Positions 29,204 to 37,792 are shown, counted from the first letter of the stretch. The stretch: 64,000 nucleotides of DNA from Pseudomonas pseudonitroreducens (GCF_021603645.1 NZ_BQHJ01000002.1:62001-126000), one strand, 5' to 3'. Numbers and translations are program-made. Notes: a model not told the origin generated them from the sequence alone.

Positions 29204-32200
29204 ATGCCTGTGTCCCGCCTGCTCATCGCCAACCGTGGCGAGATCGCCATCCGCATTGCCCGCGCCGCCGCCGAGCTGGGTATCCAGACGCTGGCCATTT
29301 ACGCCGAGGACGATGCCACCTCGCTGCACACGCGCCAGGCCGACCAGGCTGCGGCACTGCAAGGGCGGGGCGCCAGCGCCTACCTCGATCAACAACAGCT
29401 CATCGCTATCGCACTGGCCCAAGGCTGCGACGCGGTGCATCCGGGTTACGGCTTCCTCTCCGAGAACGCAGAGTTCGCCCGCCGCTGCGACGCTGCCGGG
29501 CTGACCTTCGTCGGGCCGGCCGCCGAGATTCTCGACGTCTTCGGCGACAAGGCCCGCGCGCGCGAACTCGCCCGCGACCATGGCGTGGCGCTGGCCGCCG
29601 GCAGCAGCCGCGCCACCTCGCTGGAAGACGCCGTACGCTTCTTCGGCGAACTGCCCGCCGGTTCCGGCATGATGATCAAGGCCCTCGCCGGCGGCGGCGG
29701 TCGCGGCATGCGCGCGGTGCGCAGCACCGATGAAATTGCCGAGGCCTATGCCCGCTGCCAGGCCGAAGCCCGTGCGGCGTTCGGCGATGATCGGCTCTAC
29801 GTTGAACGCCTGATCCAGCGCGCCCGCCACATCGAGGTACAGGTGATCGGCGACGGCCGTGCCGTCAGTCACTTGTGGGAACGCGACTGCACCCTGCAGC
29901 GGCGCAACCAGAAACTGCTGGAAATCGCCCCCAGCCCCAACCTGCATCCACGCCTGCGCGGCGCCATTCTCGCCGCCGCCGTACGCCTGGCCGAAGCGGT
30001 GAACTATCGCGGCCTGGGCACCTTCGAGTTCCTGCTGGACGAGGACAGCGGCGACTTCGTGTTCATGGAAGCCAATCCGCGCGTGCAGGTGGAACACACC
30101 ATCACCGAAGCCGTGACCGGCATCGACCTGGTGCAGGCGCAACTGCGCATCGCCGCCGGCGCCAGCCTCGCCGAGCTGAACCTGACCCAGGCCGAGATAC
30201 CCGCGCCGCGCGGCCACGCGCTGCAACTGCGGATCAACCTGGAGAGCCTCGCCAGCGACGGCACGCCCCACCTGGCCTGCGGCACCCTCAGTGCCTACGA
30301 ACCACCCAGCGGCCCCGGTCTGCGCGTGGACGGCTACGGCTACGCGGGCTACCGCAACAGCGCAGGCTACGATTCGCTGCTGGCCAAGCTGATCGTCCAC
30401 GGCAACGGTGGTTATCCACAGCTGGTACAGCGCGCCTATCGCGCCCTCTGCGAATTCCGCCTGGAAGGCGTGGCGAGCAACATCCCGCTGCTGCTCAATC
30501 TGCTGCGCCAGCCGGCGGTGGCGGACAACCAGGTGACGACCCGCTTTATCGAAGAACACCTGCCGGCCCTGCTTGGCGCACAGGATCACGCCCACCCGCA
30601 CCGCTTCTTCAGCCATGCCGGCGCGGCAGCGCAAGCCCAGCGTGCGAGCGCAACACCGGCTGGCTGCCTCCCGCTGGCGACACCCGGCGCCGGCGTGCTG
30701 GTCAGCCTGAACGTTGCCGCCGGCGATGCGGTAGCCCAGGGCCAGACCATCGCCGTGATCGAAGCGATGAAGATGGAGTTCGAGGTGAAGGCCAGCGCCA
30801 GCGGCATCGTCCACAGCCTTGCGGCCGCGCCGGGAACCAGCCTGGGCGAGGGCGAAGCACTGCTGTTCATCGAACCGGCAGACATCCAGGCGCAGGACAA
30901 CCAGAGCGAGGCCGCCGTTGATCTGGACGCGATCCGCGCCGACCTCGCCGAAGTCCTCGAGCGCCATGCCATCGGCCTCGACGAGCGCCGCCCGGAGGCT
31001 GTTGCCAAGCGCCACAGGCTCGGCAAGCGTACCACCCGCGAGAATCTCGCCGACCTGCTCGATGACGGCAGCTTCATCGAATACGGCGCCCTGGCCATCG
31101 CCGCGCAGCGCCGGCGCCGCAGCGTCGAGGAACTGATCGCCAGCAGCCCGGCGGATGGCCTGGTCAGCGGCCTGGGCAGCATCAACGCCGCGCAGTTCGG
31201 CGACGAGAAGGCACGCTGCCTGGTGCTGGCCTACGACTACAGCGTGTTCGCCGGCACCCAGGGCGTGATGAACCACAAGAAGACCGACCGCATGCTGCAT
31301 CTGGCCGAGCAATGGCGCATCCCGCTGGTGCTCTACGCCGAAGGCGGCGGCGGCCGACCGGGCGACACCGATTTCGTTGGCGTGGCCGGGCTGGACAACA
31401 TGAGCTTCGTCGGCCTGGCGCGGCTGTCCGGGCTGGTGCCGCTGGTGGGCGTGGTGTCCGGCCGCTGCTTCGCCGGCAACGCGGCGCTGCTGGGCTGCTG
31501 CGACGTGATCATCGCCACTCGCGACACCAGCCTTGGCATGGCCGGCCCGGCGATGATCGAAGGCGGCGGCCTGGGCAGGTTCACCCCCGAAGAGGTCGGC
31601 CCCAGTGACGTACAGAGCGCCAATGGAGTCATCGACGTGCTGGTGGAGGATGAGACCGAAGCCACCCGTATCGCCCGCCAGTACCTCGCCTACTTCCAGG
31701 GCGACACCGCCGACTGGCAGTGCGCCGACCAGCGCCTGCTGCGCCATGCAGTGCCGGAGAACCGTCTGCGGGTCTACGACATCCGCCAGGTCATCGAACA
31801 ACTGGCGGACAGTGGCTCGGTACTGGAACTGCGCCGTGGTTTCGCCGCCGGCATGATCACCGCGCTGGTGCGCATCGAAGGCAAACCCTTCGGCCTGATC
31901 GCCAACAACCCCATGCATCTGGGCGGCGCCATCGATGCCGAAGCCGGTGACAAGGCCGCGCGCTTCATGCAACTGTGCGACGCCTTCGACCTGCCGATCA
32001 TCTCCCTGTGCGACACCCCCGGCTTCATGGTCGGCCCGGAGGCGGAGAAGACCGGCACCGTACGCCACGTCTCGCGCATGTTCGTCACCGCCGCCAGCCT
32101 CAGCGTGCCCTTCTTCACCGTTGTGCTGCGCAAGGGCTACGGCCTGGGTGCGCAGGCGATGGCGGCGGGCAGCTTCCACGCCGCGCTGTTCACCATCGCC

Positions 32201-32488
32201 TGGCCCAGCGGCGAGTTCGGCGCCATGGGCCTGGAAGGTGCGATCCGTCTCGGCTACGCCAAGGAGCTGGCCGCCGTGGAAGACGTGCAGGAACGCCAGG
32301 CGCTGTTCGACAAACTGGTCGCCGCTGCCTATCGCAACGGCAAGGGACTGAACATGGCGAGCTATCTGGAGATCGACGACGTCATCGACCCAGCCGACAC
32401 CCGTCGCTGGTTGCTGCGTGGCCTGGCATCGACGCCGAAGCCCGCACCGCGCCAGGGGAAAAAGCGTCCACTGATCGATACCTGGTAG
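29204..32488 (+). CDS. single-chain biotin-dependent acyl-CoA carboxylase
   Basis: One 1094-aa chain combines all parts of an acyl-CoA carboxylase. Biotin carboxylase is at about 1-450 (IANRGEIAIRIAR, KALAGGGGRGMR, FMEANPRVQVEHTITE). A biotin carboxyl carrier follows at about 485-565 with biotinyl Lys523 (EAMKMEFEV). Carboxyltransferase occupies about 590-1094 (GKRTTRENLADLLDDGSF, YSVFAGTQGVMNHKKTDRM, DTPGFMVGPEAEKTG, KGYGLGAQAM). It carboxylates an acyl-CoA using bicarbonate and ATP. Single-chain long-chain acyl-CoA carboxylases of this size are known in mycobacteria, and P. aeruginosa has a similar-sized protein annotated as pyruvate carboxylase. The CT is of acyl-CoA type, so pyruvate carboxylase would be wrong. 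ATG 29204 is preferred over a TTG at 29171. Confidence 0.87.
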   Translation: MPVSRLLIANRGEIAIRIARAAAELGIQTLAIYAEDDATSLHTRQADQAAALQGRGASAYLDQQQLIAIALAQGCDAVHPGYGFLSENAEFARRCDAAGLTFVGPAAEILDVFGDKARARELARDHGVALAAGSSRATSLEDAVRFFGELPAGSGMMIKALAGGGGRGMRAVRSTDEIAEAYARCQAEARAAFGDDRLYVERLIQRARHIEVQVIGDGRAVSHLWERDCTLQRRNQKLLEIAPSPNLHPRLRGAILAAAVRLAEAVNYRGLGTFEFLLDEDSGDFVFMEANPRVQVEHTITEAVTGIDLVQAQLRIAAGASLAELNLTQAEIPAPRGHALQLRINLESLASDGTPHLACGTLSAYEPPSGPGLRVDGYGYAGYRNSAGYDSLLAKLIVHGNGGYPQLVQRAYRALCEFRLEGVASNIPLLLNLLRQPAVADNQVTTRFIEEHLPALLGAQDHAHPHRFFSHAGAAAQAQRASATPAGCLPLATPGAGVLVSLNVAAGDAVAQGQTIAVIEAMKMEFEVKASASGIVHSLAAAPGTSLGEGEALLFIEPADIQAQDNQSEAAVDLDAIRADLAEVLERHAIGLDERRPEAVAKRHRLGKRTTRENLADLLDDGSFIEYGALAIAAQRRRRSVEELIASSPADGLVSGLGSINAAQFGDEKARCLVLAYDYSVFAGTQGVMNHKKTDRMLHLAEQWRIPLVLYAEGGGGRPGDTDFVGVAGLDNMSFVGLARLSGLVPLVGVVSGRCFAGNAALLGCCDVIIATRDTSLGMAGPAMIEGGGLGRFTPEEVGPSDVQSANGVIDVLVEDETEATRIARQYLAYFQGDTADWQCADQRLLRHAVPENRLRVYDIRQVIEQLADSGSVLELRRGFAAGMITALVRIEGKPFGLIANNPMHLGGAIDAEAGDKAARFMQLCDAFDLPIISLCDTPGFMVGPEAEKTGTVRHVSRMFVTAASLSVPFFTVVLRKGYGLGAQAMAAGSFHAALFTIAWPSGEFGAMGLEGAIRLGYAKELAAVEDVQERQALFDKLVAAAYRNGKGLNMASYLEIDDVIDPADTRRWLLRGLASTPKPAPRQGKKRPLIDTW

Positions 32489-32496
32489 TTCATGGC

Positions 32497-32524
32497 TTGA
32501 GCTGCTCGCCCGATCCGCTAGAAT
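32497..32524 (+). promoter_or_regulatory. promoter of the riboswitch-transporter unit
   Basis: TTGAGC (32497-32502), 16 bp, then TAGAAT (32519-32524) directly precede the riboswitch, giving a start near 32531. It begins 9 bp after the carboxylase stop. Confidence 0.65.
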
Positions 32525-32531
32525 GCGCGGC

Positions 32532-32678
32532 GTCATTGGGGAGTAGCCGACCGTTTTCGTGAACGGGGGCGACGTCAACACACTTGGCCCGCAGGCCATG
32601 GCGTCGTCAGCAGCTTTGCCTGGCAAGACCTTTGACCACGTGATCTCCGCAACGGCCGGGGAGATGCGTGGTCATGGG
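32532..32678 (+). ncRNA. yybP-ykoY (manganese) riboswitch
   Basis: The leader shows the conserved landmarks of this family in order: GGGGAGTAGCC (32538-32548), GTCAACACACT in the 32573 region, and TTTGCCTGGCAAGACCTTTG (32615-32634). GTCA (32532-32535) can pair with TGAC (32633-32636) as P1. Immediately after, GACCACG/CGTGGTC with GATCTCC/GGAGAT forms a hairpin (32634-32673) that shares the P1 3' strand, so the two structures exclude each other. The family senses Mn2+ and usually controls Mn2+ exporters. The downstream gene is a cation antiporter. Confidence 0.9.
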
Positions 32679-32692
32679 TACTACACCGGCCG

Positions 32693-32743
32693 GGAGCTTC
32701 ACCGTGATGCACCACCCCACTCTTCGCTCCACCTGTCTGGAGC
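32693..32743 (+). promoter_or_regulatory. Shine-Dalgarno sequestering stem-loop with possible anti-sequestor
   Basis: GCTCCA (32726-32731) pairs perfectly with TGGAGC (32738-32743), which contains the GGAG ribosome binding site of the transporter. GGAGC at 32693-32697 could instead pair with GCTCC (32726-32730) and free the site. This would give the riboswitch a translational output. Confidence 0.55.
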
Positions 32744-32750
32744 TGCACGC

Positions 32751-33764
32751 ATGCTGACCTTCATCCTCGAACTGCTCGGCATGCTGCTGGTGATCCTGAT
32801 CGCCGCCGAACTCTTCACCAACGCCCTCGAACACTTCGGCGAACGTCTGGGCATCTCCGAAGGTGTCACCGGCTCGCTGTTCGCCGCCGTCGGCACCGCC
32901 CTGCCGGAAACCCTGATCCCGTTGCTCGCCCTGTTCGCCGGTACCAGCAACGTCAGCCTCAACGAGGAGGTCGGCGTCGGCGCCATCCTTGGCGCGCCGC
33001 TGATGCTCTCCACCCTCTCCACCTGCCTGATGGCCCTCGCCGCCTGGCGCGCTCGCGGTCTGCTCGGCCGCATCCGCCCCGAGCGTACGGGCATGCAGCG
33101 CGACCTGAACTTCTTCCTGGTCGCCTTCAGCTTCGCCACCATCGCCATGTTCGTGCCCGCCGAAATGCGCTCCGTGCGCATCAGTCTCAGTGTGCTGCTG
33201 GTACTCACCTACGTCGGCTACATCACCCTGACCCTGCGTGCATCGCGGAGCCTGGTGGACGACGGCCACGGCACCGAGGCTGACCACCACATGTACCTTT
33301 CGCGCATCGGCCTGCCGACCAACCTCGCCACCATCCTGCTGCAACTCCTGCTGGGCCTGGCACTGCTGGTACTGGGCGCCAAGGGTTTCATCCACGGCGT
33401 GGAGGGCCTGTCGCACATCCTGGGGATTTCCGCGCTGCTGCTGTCGCTGCTGATCATCCCCATCGCCACCGAACTGCCGGAGAAGATCAACAGCATCCTC
33501 TGGGTACGCCGCGGCAAGGACACCCTGGCCTTCGGCAACATCAGCGGCGCCATGGTCTTCCAGGGCACCCTGCTGCCCGCCATCGGCATCCTCCTCACCC
33601 CCTGGCAGCCGCGCATCGAAGTACTCACCGGCGTGCTGATCACCCTCGGCGCCGCGTTCTGGTTGCGGATCAACGCCCAGCGCGGCGGCGGCCTGCCGAT
33701 CTGGGTGCTGATGCTCAACGGTGTGCTGTACGCCGCCTATCTGGGCATCACTTTGTCGCGCTGA
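32751..33764 (+). CDS. CaCA-type cation antiporter, probable Mn2+ exporter
   Basis: The 337-aa membrane protein has about 10-11 hydrophobic segments arranged as two inverted halves. Each half carries an alpha-repeat-like acidic motif: VGTALPETLIPLLALFAG in the first and IPIATELPEKINSILWV in the second, the hallmark of Ca2+/cation antiporters. I start it at ATG 32751 (MLTFILELLG), preceded by GGAG; the longer frame to 32559 would run through the riboswitch. The Mn2+ riboswitch upstream suggests Mn2+ export rather than Ca2+, though the family alone cannot decide this. A region of His/Asp (DDGHGTEADHH) lies in the central loop. Confidence 0.85.
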   Translation: MLTFILELLGMLLVILIAAELFTNALEHFGERLGISEGVTGSLFAAVGTALPETLIPLLALFAGTSNVSLNEEVGVGAILGAPLMLSTLSTCLMALAAWRARGLLGRIRPERTGMQRDLNFFLVAFSFATIAMFVPAEMRSVRISLSVLLVLTYVGYITLTLRASRSLVDDGHGTEADHHMYLSRIGLPTNLATILLQLLLGLALLVLGAKGFIHGVEGLSHILGISALLLSLLIIPIATELPEKINSILWVRRGKDTLAFGNISGAMVFQGTLLPAIGILLTPWQPRIEVLTGVLITLGAAFWLRINAQRGGGLPIWVLMLNGVLYAAYLGITLSR

Positions 33765-33850
33765 CGCACTCGGCTGATTGCCTACACTGACAGTCCGGGC
33801 TGCCGTTTCGGCGGCAGCCGCACGACTAGCGATACGCCGAAGGAGTGAGC

Positions 33851-34528
33851 ATGAAAATCCTGGTAGTCCTGACCTCCCACGACCAGCTCGGCAGCACCGG
33901 CAAGAAGACCGGCTTCTGGCTCGAGGAGTTCGCCGCACCCTACTACGTGTTCAAGGATGCTGGCGCCAGCCTGACCCTGGCCTCACCCAAGGGTGGCCAG
34001 CCGCCGCTGGACCCCAAGAGCGACGAGGAAGACGCCCAGACCCCGGCCACCCTGCGCTTCCGCCAGGACAGCGCAGCCCAGGCCGAGCTGGCCAATACCG
34101 TGAAGCTCAGCGAAGTGAAGGCCGACGACTACGATGCCGTGTTCTACCCCGGCGGCCACGGGCCGCTCTGGGACCTGGCCGAGGACCGCACATCCGTGGC
34201 GCTGATCGAAGCCTTCCACTCCAGCGGCAAGACAGTCTCCGCCGTCTGCCATGCCCCCGCCGTGTTCCGCCATCCCCGCGGGCTCGACGGCCGCCCGCTG
34301 GTACAGGGCCGGCACGTCACAGGCTTCTCCAACAGCGAAGAGGACGCCGTGGGCCTCACCGACGTAGTGCCCTTCCTCGTCCAGGACATGCTCAAGGCCA
34401 ACGGCGCCCGCTACAGCAAGGGCCCGGACTGGCAGAGCCACGTCGAAGTCGACCGCGGCCTGATCACCGGGCAGAACCCGGCCTCCTCCGAGGCGGTGGC
34501 CGCCGCCGTGCTGAAATTCCTGAGCTGA
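33851..34528 (+). CDS. DJ-1/PfpI (HSP31-like) type 1 glutamine amidotransferase domain protein
   Basis: The 225-aa product belongs to the DJ-1/PfpI superfamily, whose HSP31/HchA branch has chaperone, deglycase or glyoxalase III activity. Features are VVLTSHDQLG with TGFWLEEFAAPYYVFKDAGA, the acidic turn DAVFYPGGHGPLWDL, and the nucleophile elbow SAVCHAPAVFR with a His directly after the Cys. The ATG at 33851 follows AAGGAG. It is followed by a terminator and then tmRNA. Exact activity is not readable. Confidence 0.85.
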   Translation: MKILVVLTSHDQLGSTGKKTGFWLEEFAAPYYVFKDAGASLTLASPKGGQPPLDPKSDEEDAQTPATLRFRQDSAAQAELANTVKLSEVKADDYDAVFYPGGHGPLWDLAEDRTSVALIEAFHSSGKTVSAVCHAPAVFRHPRGLDGRPLVQGRHVTGFSNSEEDAVGLTDVVPFLVQDMLKANGARYSKGPDWQSHVEVDRGLITGQNPASSEAVAAAVLKFLS

Positions 34529-34540
34529 CAAGCCTTTACA

Positions 34541-34567
34541 CCGCCCCGGTGGCTATCGGGGCGGCTT
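34541..34567 (+). terminator. terminator after the DJ-1/PfpI gene
   Basis: CCGCCCCG and CGGGGCGG form an 8-bp GC stem with an 8-nt loop, followed by a short CTTT, 13 bp after the stop. Confidence 0.6.
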
Positions 34568-34601
34568 TCCCGTAGAATGAATCCCGACCTTGAAAGGTTT
34601 T

Positions 34602-34959
34602 GGGGCCGATTAGGATTCGACGCCGGTAACAAAACTCGAGGGGCATGCCGAGTAGGTGACAGTTCTCGTAAATCAGCTGCCACAACTTTATAGTTGCCAA
34701 CGACGACAACTACGCCCTAGCAGCCTAAGTGCCGCTAGCAGACCCTAGGGGATGCCTGTAAACCCGAAGATTAGGTCTGTCATATAGAACAGGATCGCCG
34801 CCAAGTTCGCTGTAGACGTAACGGCTAAAACTCATACAGCTCGCTCCAAGCGCCCTGCCACTCGGGCCGCAAGGAGTTAACCTAATAGAGATGGCTAAGC
34901 ATGTAGAACCGACAGCGGAGAACTGGCGGACGGGGGTTCAAATCCCCCCGGCTCCACCA
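34602..34959 (+). ncRNA. ssrA: transfer-messenger RNA (tmRNA)
   Basis: tmRNA rescues stalled ribosomes with SmpB and tags the nascent chain for proteolysis. The 5' end GGGGCCGATTAGGATTCGAC and the 3' end with GGGGGTTCAAATCCCCCC (T arm) and terminal CCA form the tRNA-like domain. The tag frame (34696-34728) encodes ANDDNYALAA and then TAA; with the tRNA-borne alanine the tag is AANDDNYALAA, the Pseudomonas sequence. A TAGAAT -10 lies at 34573-34578 and a terminator follows. Confidence 0.98.
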
Positions 34960-34970
34960 AATCCAAAGAA

Positions 34971-35006
34971 AAAAGGCGCTGAGCCTCAAGCCCAGCGCCT
35001 TTTTTC
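34971..35006 (+). terminator. tmRNA terminator
   Basis: AAAAGGCGCTG and CAGCGCCTTTTTT form a strong stem with an AGCCTCAAGCC loop and a six-T run, 12 bp after the tmRNA CCA. It may also serve the convergent hypothetical gene. Confidence 0.9.
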
Positions 35007-35022
35007 CTTGCCCGCAGTTTGC

Positions 35023-35325
35023 CTAGAGCGTCAGGAATCCCAGGCGTGGCATCAGCGGTTCGGCCTGTTCTTCCGGCACGAGTTCCACGCAGGGCTTGCG
35101 CAAGCGCAGGCGTTCCGCGTTGCACAGCAACGGGCCGTCTTCGTCTTCGGCGCCGAAGGGATCGTCGATCAAAACGCCCTTGATCAGGCCCTGGCGGAAC
35201 AGTTCACGGATGGCGAAGAGGTTGGCCTCGCGCGGGCCGGCAAGCTCACCGATGGATTTGACGTCGGTTTCCGTGAGCTGGCTGAGCACGGCGGTCAGCT
35301 GGGCCTGGGAAGGTTTGCGGCTCAT
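35023..35325 (-). CDS. conserved hypothetical protein, 100 aa
   Basis: The product is acidic and soluble (MSRKPSQAQLTAVLSQLTET, with ELFRQGLIKGVLIDDPFGAE and a tail EPLMPRLGFLTL). I see no known motif, signal peptide or membrane segment. The N-terminal two thirds read like a small helical domain. Codon use resembles the neighbours, and no overlapping gene competes, so I consider it real. It lies convergent to tmRNA and upstream of a gap before yceH in the same direction. Function unknown. Confidence 0.7.
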   Translation of the reverse strand: MSRKPSQAQLTAVLSQLTETDVKSIGELAGPREANLFAIRELFRQGLIKGVLIDDPFGAEDEDGPLLCNAERLRLRKPCVELVPEEQAEPLMPRLGFLTL

Positions 35326-35438
35326 GGGGTACTCCAGGGCGAAGCGCGATCAGCATGACTATCGGGGGCAAATGTTAACGCTGGATTAGCGCTCTGACAG
35401 GCTGACCCCGATCAAGCCTGCCGCCGATTTCTTCAGTT

Positions 35439-36110
35439 TCAGTCCCGCGAAACACCGAGCTCCAGCAGGGCAAGGCGCTCTTCCAGGGTGGCGATGCGCG
35501 CTTCCAGTTCAACCAGGCGGCCTTCGTCGTGGCCGCCACCGTCGCTGCGTTCGCTGGAGGCGCGGCTGCCGCTGGCAGCGATGGCCGCTTCACGATCTTC
35601 CTCGGTGCCCAGCAGATGCATGTAGCGGTCTTCACGCTGGCCGCTCTGGCGCTCCAGCTGCACGGCCATGCCGCGGCCGGCGAGGCGTTCGAGCTGGTGA
35701 CGGACTTCCTCGGTGTCGTCGAAGTCATGCATGCGCTGGCTGCGGGTGAGCAGTTCGTTGAGGGTCTGCGGGCCGCGCAGGAACAGCAGGCCGAGCAGGA
35801 TGACCTGTGGCTTGACCAGCTCAAGCGCCTTGTCCAGCCGCTGTTCCCAGCGGTCGGCACGGCTGCCCATGACCAGCCGGGTCATCTCGCGCCCTTCCAG
35901 ATGACGCAGGGACTGGCCGACCTGGCCGGGGGTGACATTCATCACCGGGTCGCGGCTGGTCTTCTGATTGCAGGCGGTGACCAGGGCATTCAGGGTCAGC
36001 GGGTAGGCTTCAGGCGTAGTGAGCTGCTTTTCGATCAGGCATCCGAGCACGCGAGCATCCACGGCGCTCAGCGGTTCGAAGTCGGGCAGGGTGTCGAGCG
36101 ACTGGCTCAT
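35439..36110 (-). CDS. yceH: YceH family protein (DUF480)
   Basis: YceH proteins contain two winged-helix domains and have no established function. The 223-aa product shows the family signature [33 protein letters not shown], the second domain [28 protein letters not shown] and the C-terminal coiled coil ([20 protein letters not shown]). Length is normal for the family. Confidence 0.92.
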   Translation of the reverse strand: MSQSLDTLPDFEPLSAVDARVLGCLIEKQLTTPEAYPLTLNALVTACNQKTSRDPVMNVTPGQVGQSLRHLEGREMTRLVMGSRADRWEQRLDKALELVKPQVILLGLLFLRGPQTLNELLTRSQRMHDFDDTEEVRHQLERLAGRGMAVQLERQSGQREDRYMHLLGTEEDREAAIAASGSRASSERSDGGGHDEGRLVELEARIATLEERLALLELGVSRD

Positions 36111-36171
36111 GGCGTCTTCCGTCAGATTGGCAACCGCCCTAGCCTAGCCAATTGCGCGGCGTTTGGCAGCC

Positions 36172-36927
36172 TCAGGCTGCACCGGCCAGACGGCGGTTCA
36201 GCGGTCGTTCAATGACCGCCCAGTGGGAAAAGGACGCCGCCAGCTCCTGCTCGCGCCCCTGGGCATCACGTCCGAGGGTGCGCCGTGCAAGGTCGCCAGC
36301 GAACCAGTTGGCCGTATTGGCGGCGACCACTCGGCCTTCGCCATTGACCACCAGCGCCTCGTGTCCCATCTGCATCAGGCTGTTCAGCAGTACGCCCTCG
36401 AACTCGTGGAGGGCGATATCGGCGGCGGCAACGCCGATGAAGCGTCCATCCACCTGGATGGGCACGGAGAAGGCGAGGATATACAGATCGGTGCCGTAGA
36501 GGTCGACGAAGGGCCCGACCACCGAGGGTTGTCCACTGGTACGCGGACGCGAGAACCAGGGCATGTTGAGGTAGTTGTAGAAGCTCTCGCTGCGCCGGTT
36601 GAAGTTCAGGCTCATGGGCACGACCTTGTCGCCACGCCCGTGGTACCACCACTCCAGGTACATCTCCTGGTCGGCCAGTTCGCCCGGTTCGATCACCACG
36701 CCGGTGCCGTGCAGCCGCGTGCCATCATGGGTGAGGTCATGCTGGATCCGCGGACGCAGCGCGCCGAGGTCCTTCGAGGAAGGGCGCTTGCCCTCCTGCG
36801 CCAGTTCGCGCCAGATCGCCACGACCTCGCCGGCCAGCTCGTCGAGGCGCTGGAAAACGTTACGGATGGAAGCGTCGATGCGCTGGGCGCAGCGCTGCAG
36901 TTCGTCCGTGGATTGTTCGCTGGACAT
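36172..36927 (-). CDS. stand-alone soluble Cache-domain protein
   Basis: The 251-aa product looks like a Cache (PDC) sensor domain: SFYNYLNMPWFSRP, VGPFVDLYGTDLYILAFSVP, GRFIGVAAADIAL, then ALVVNGEGRVVAAN. Cache domains normally sit outside the membrane in chemoreceptors and kinases, yet this protein has no signal peptide, membrane helix or output domain. I use ATG 36927 (GAGG, 8-nt spacing) instead of ATG 36996, which lacks a ribosome binding site. It lies 118 bp downstream of a GntR regulator in the same orientation and probably works with it as a cytoplasmic ligand sensor. Family assignment is by pattern memory. Confidence 0.75.
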   Translation of the reverse strand: MSSEQSTDELQRCAQRIDASIRNVFQRLDELAGEVVAIWRELAQEGKRPSSKDLGALRPRIQHDLTHDGTRLHGTGVVIEPGELADQEMYLEWWYHGRGDKVVPMSLNFNRRSESFYNYLNMPWFSRPRTSGQPSVVGPFVDLYGTDLYILAFSVPIQVDGRFIGVAAADIALHEFEGVLLNSLMQMGHEALVVNGEGRVVAANTANWFAGDLARRTLGRDAQGREQELAASFSHWAVIERPLNRRLAGAA

Positions 36928-37045
36928 GACCGGGGCCTCGCTCTTCTTGTTTTTGCGCGAACCAGAGAGGTTCGCTGAATCGGTTCGGTGTGCCATTGCG
37001 CACGCCCAAGCGGGCGCGCCGTGAAAGCAGCAAGCGCTGTGCCAG

Positions 37046-37792
37046 TCAGCCGTCGTCCGCCAGCAGGCTCAGGCGCAGGTTGATCAGGCGCTTGATGCCG
37101 CGGGTGACATGGGCTTCGGCCAGTGCGCCAGCCAGGTTCGAGTCGCCGGCGCTGATCGCTTCGAGGATGGCGCTGTGCTCCTGCTCGATGGCTGCCGGAC
37201 CAGGAAATCCATCCACCGCCAGCCACAGCCATTCGCCGATTTCCGCCTGCAGGCGCGTCTCCGCGTGGGTCAGGCGCACGGACTGGGCGGCGACTGCAAT
37301 CTCGATATGGAAACGTGCATCGGCGCGGCGCTGCTCCTGGCGCGTGGAGGCGCAGGCCAGGGCATCGAGGTACTGGGCAATGCGCGCCTGCTCGTCGGAC
37401 GTGGAGCGCTGGGCGGCCAAGCGTGCAGCGGCGCCTGCGATGGCGACGTGCTCGTCACCCAGGTCGCGCAGCTCCAGCGCACTCATCTGGCGCAGCTGAC
37501 CGAGCAGCGCCTCTTCCGAAGTGTGCTGCGGCGAGCAGACGAAGCTGCCGCCGTTGCGCCCGCGGCGCGTCTCGATCACGCCGCGCTCGCGCAATTCCGC
37601 CAACGCATCGCGCAGGGTCACGGTGGCGACGCCGAACTGCATCGCCAGTTCGCTTTCGCTGGGCAGTTGCTCGCCTTCGGCATACAGACCGAGGTCGACC
37701 ATTTCCACCAGCCGGCGTGCAACTTCCTCGGTGCGCCCTTCCTGGCGCAGGCGCATGAAGCTGGCGGGACGGACTTTCCTGAATTCGTTCAT
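37046..37792 (-). CDS. GntR/FadR-family (FCD) transcriptional regulator
   Basis: The 248-aa regulator has an N-terminal winged helix (EVARRLVEMVDLGLYAEGEQ, LPSESELAMQFGVATVTLRD, ALAELRERGVIETRRG) and a C-terminal FCD domain with conserved metal/ligand His in ARFHIEIAVAA and EQEHSAILEAI. It is divergent from an aldehyde dehydrogenase gene across a 295-bp spacer and upstream of the Cache protein gene. It is likely the local repressor of the dehydrogenase-permease pair. Confidence 0.9.
   Translation of the reverse strand: MNEFRKVRPASFMRLRQEGRTEEVARRLVEMVDLGLYAEGEQLPSESELAMQFGVATVTLRDALAELRERGVIETRRGRNGGSFVCSPQHTSEEALLGQLRQMSALELRDLGDEHVAIAGAAARLAAQRSTSDEQARIAQYLDALACASTRQEQRRADARFHIEIAVAAQSVRLTHAETRLQAEIGEWLWLAVDGFPGPAAIEQEHSAILEAISAGDSNLAGALAEAHVTRGIKRLINLRLSLLADDG

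Noticed and set aside
29072-32626. 1184-codon frame antisense to the acyl-CoA carboxylase
   Set aside because: Shadow frame; the plus-strand domains are clear.
32559-32750. 64-residue N-terminal extension of the cation antiporter
   Set aside because: It would be translated from the riboswitch itself; the internal ATG has the ribosome binding site and starts the first membrane helix.
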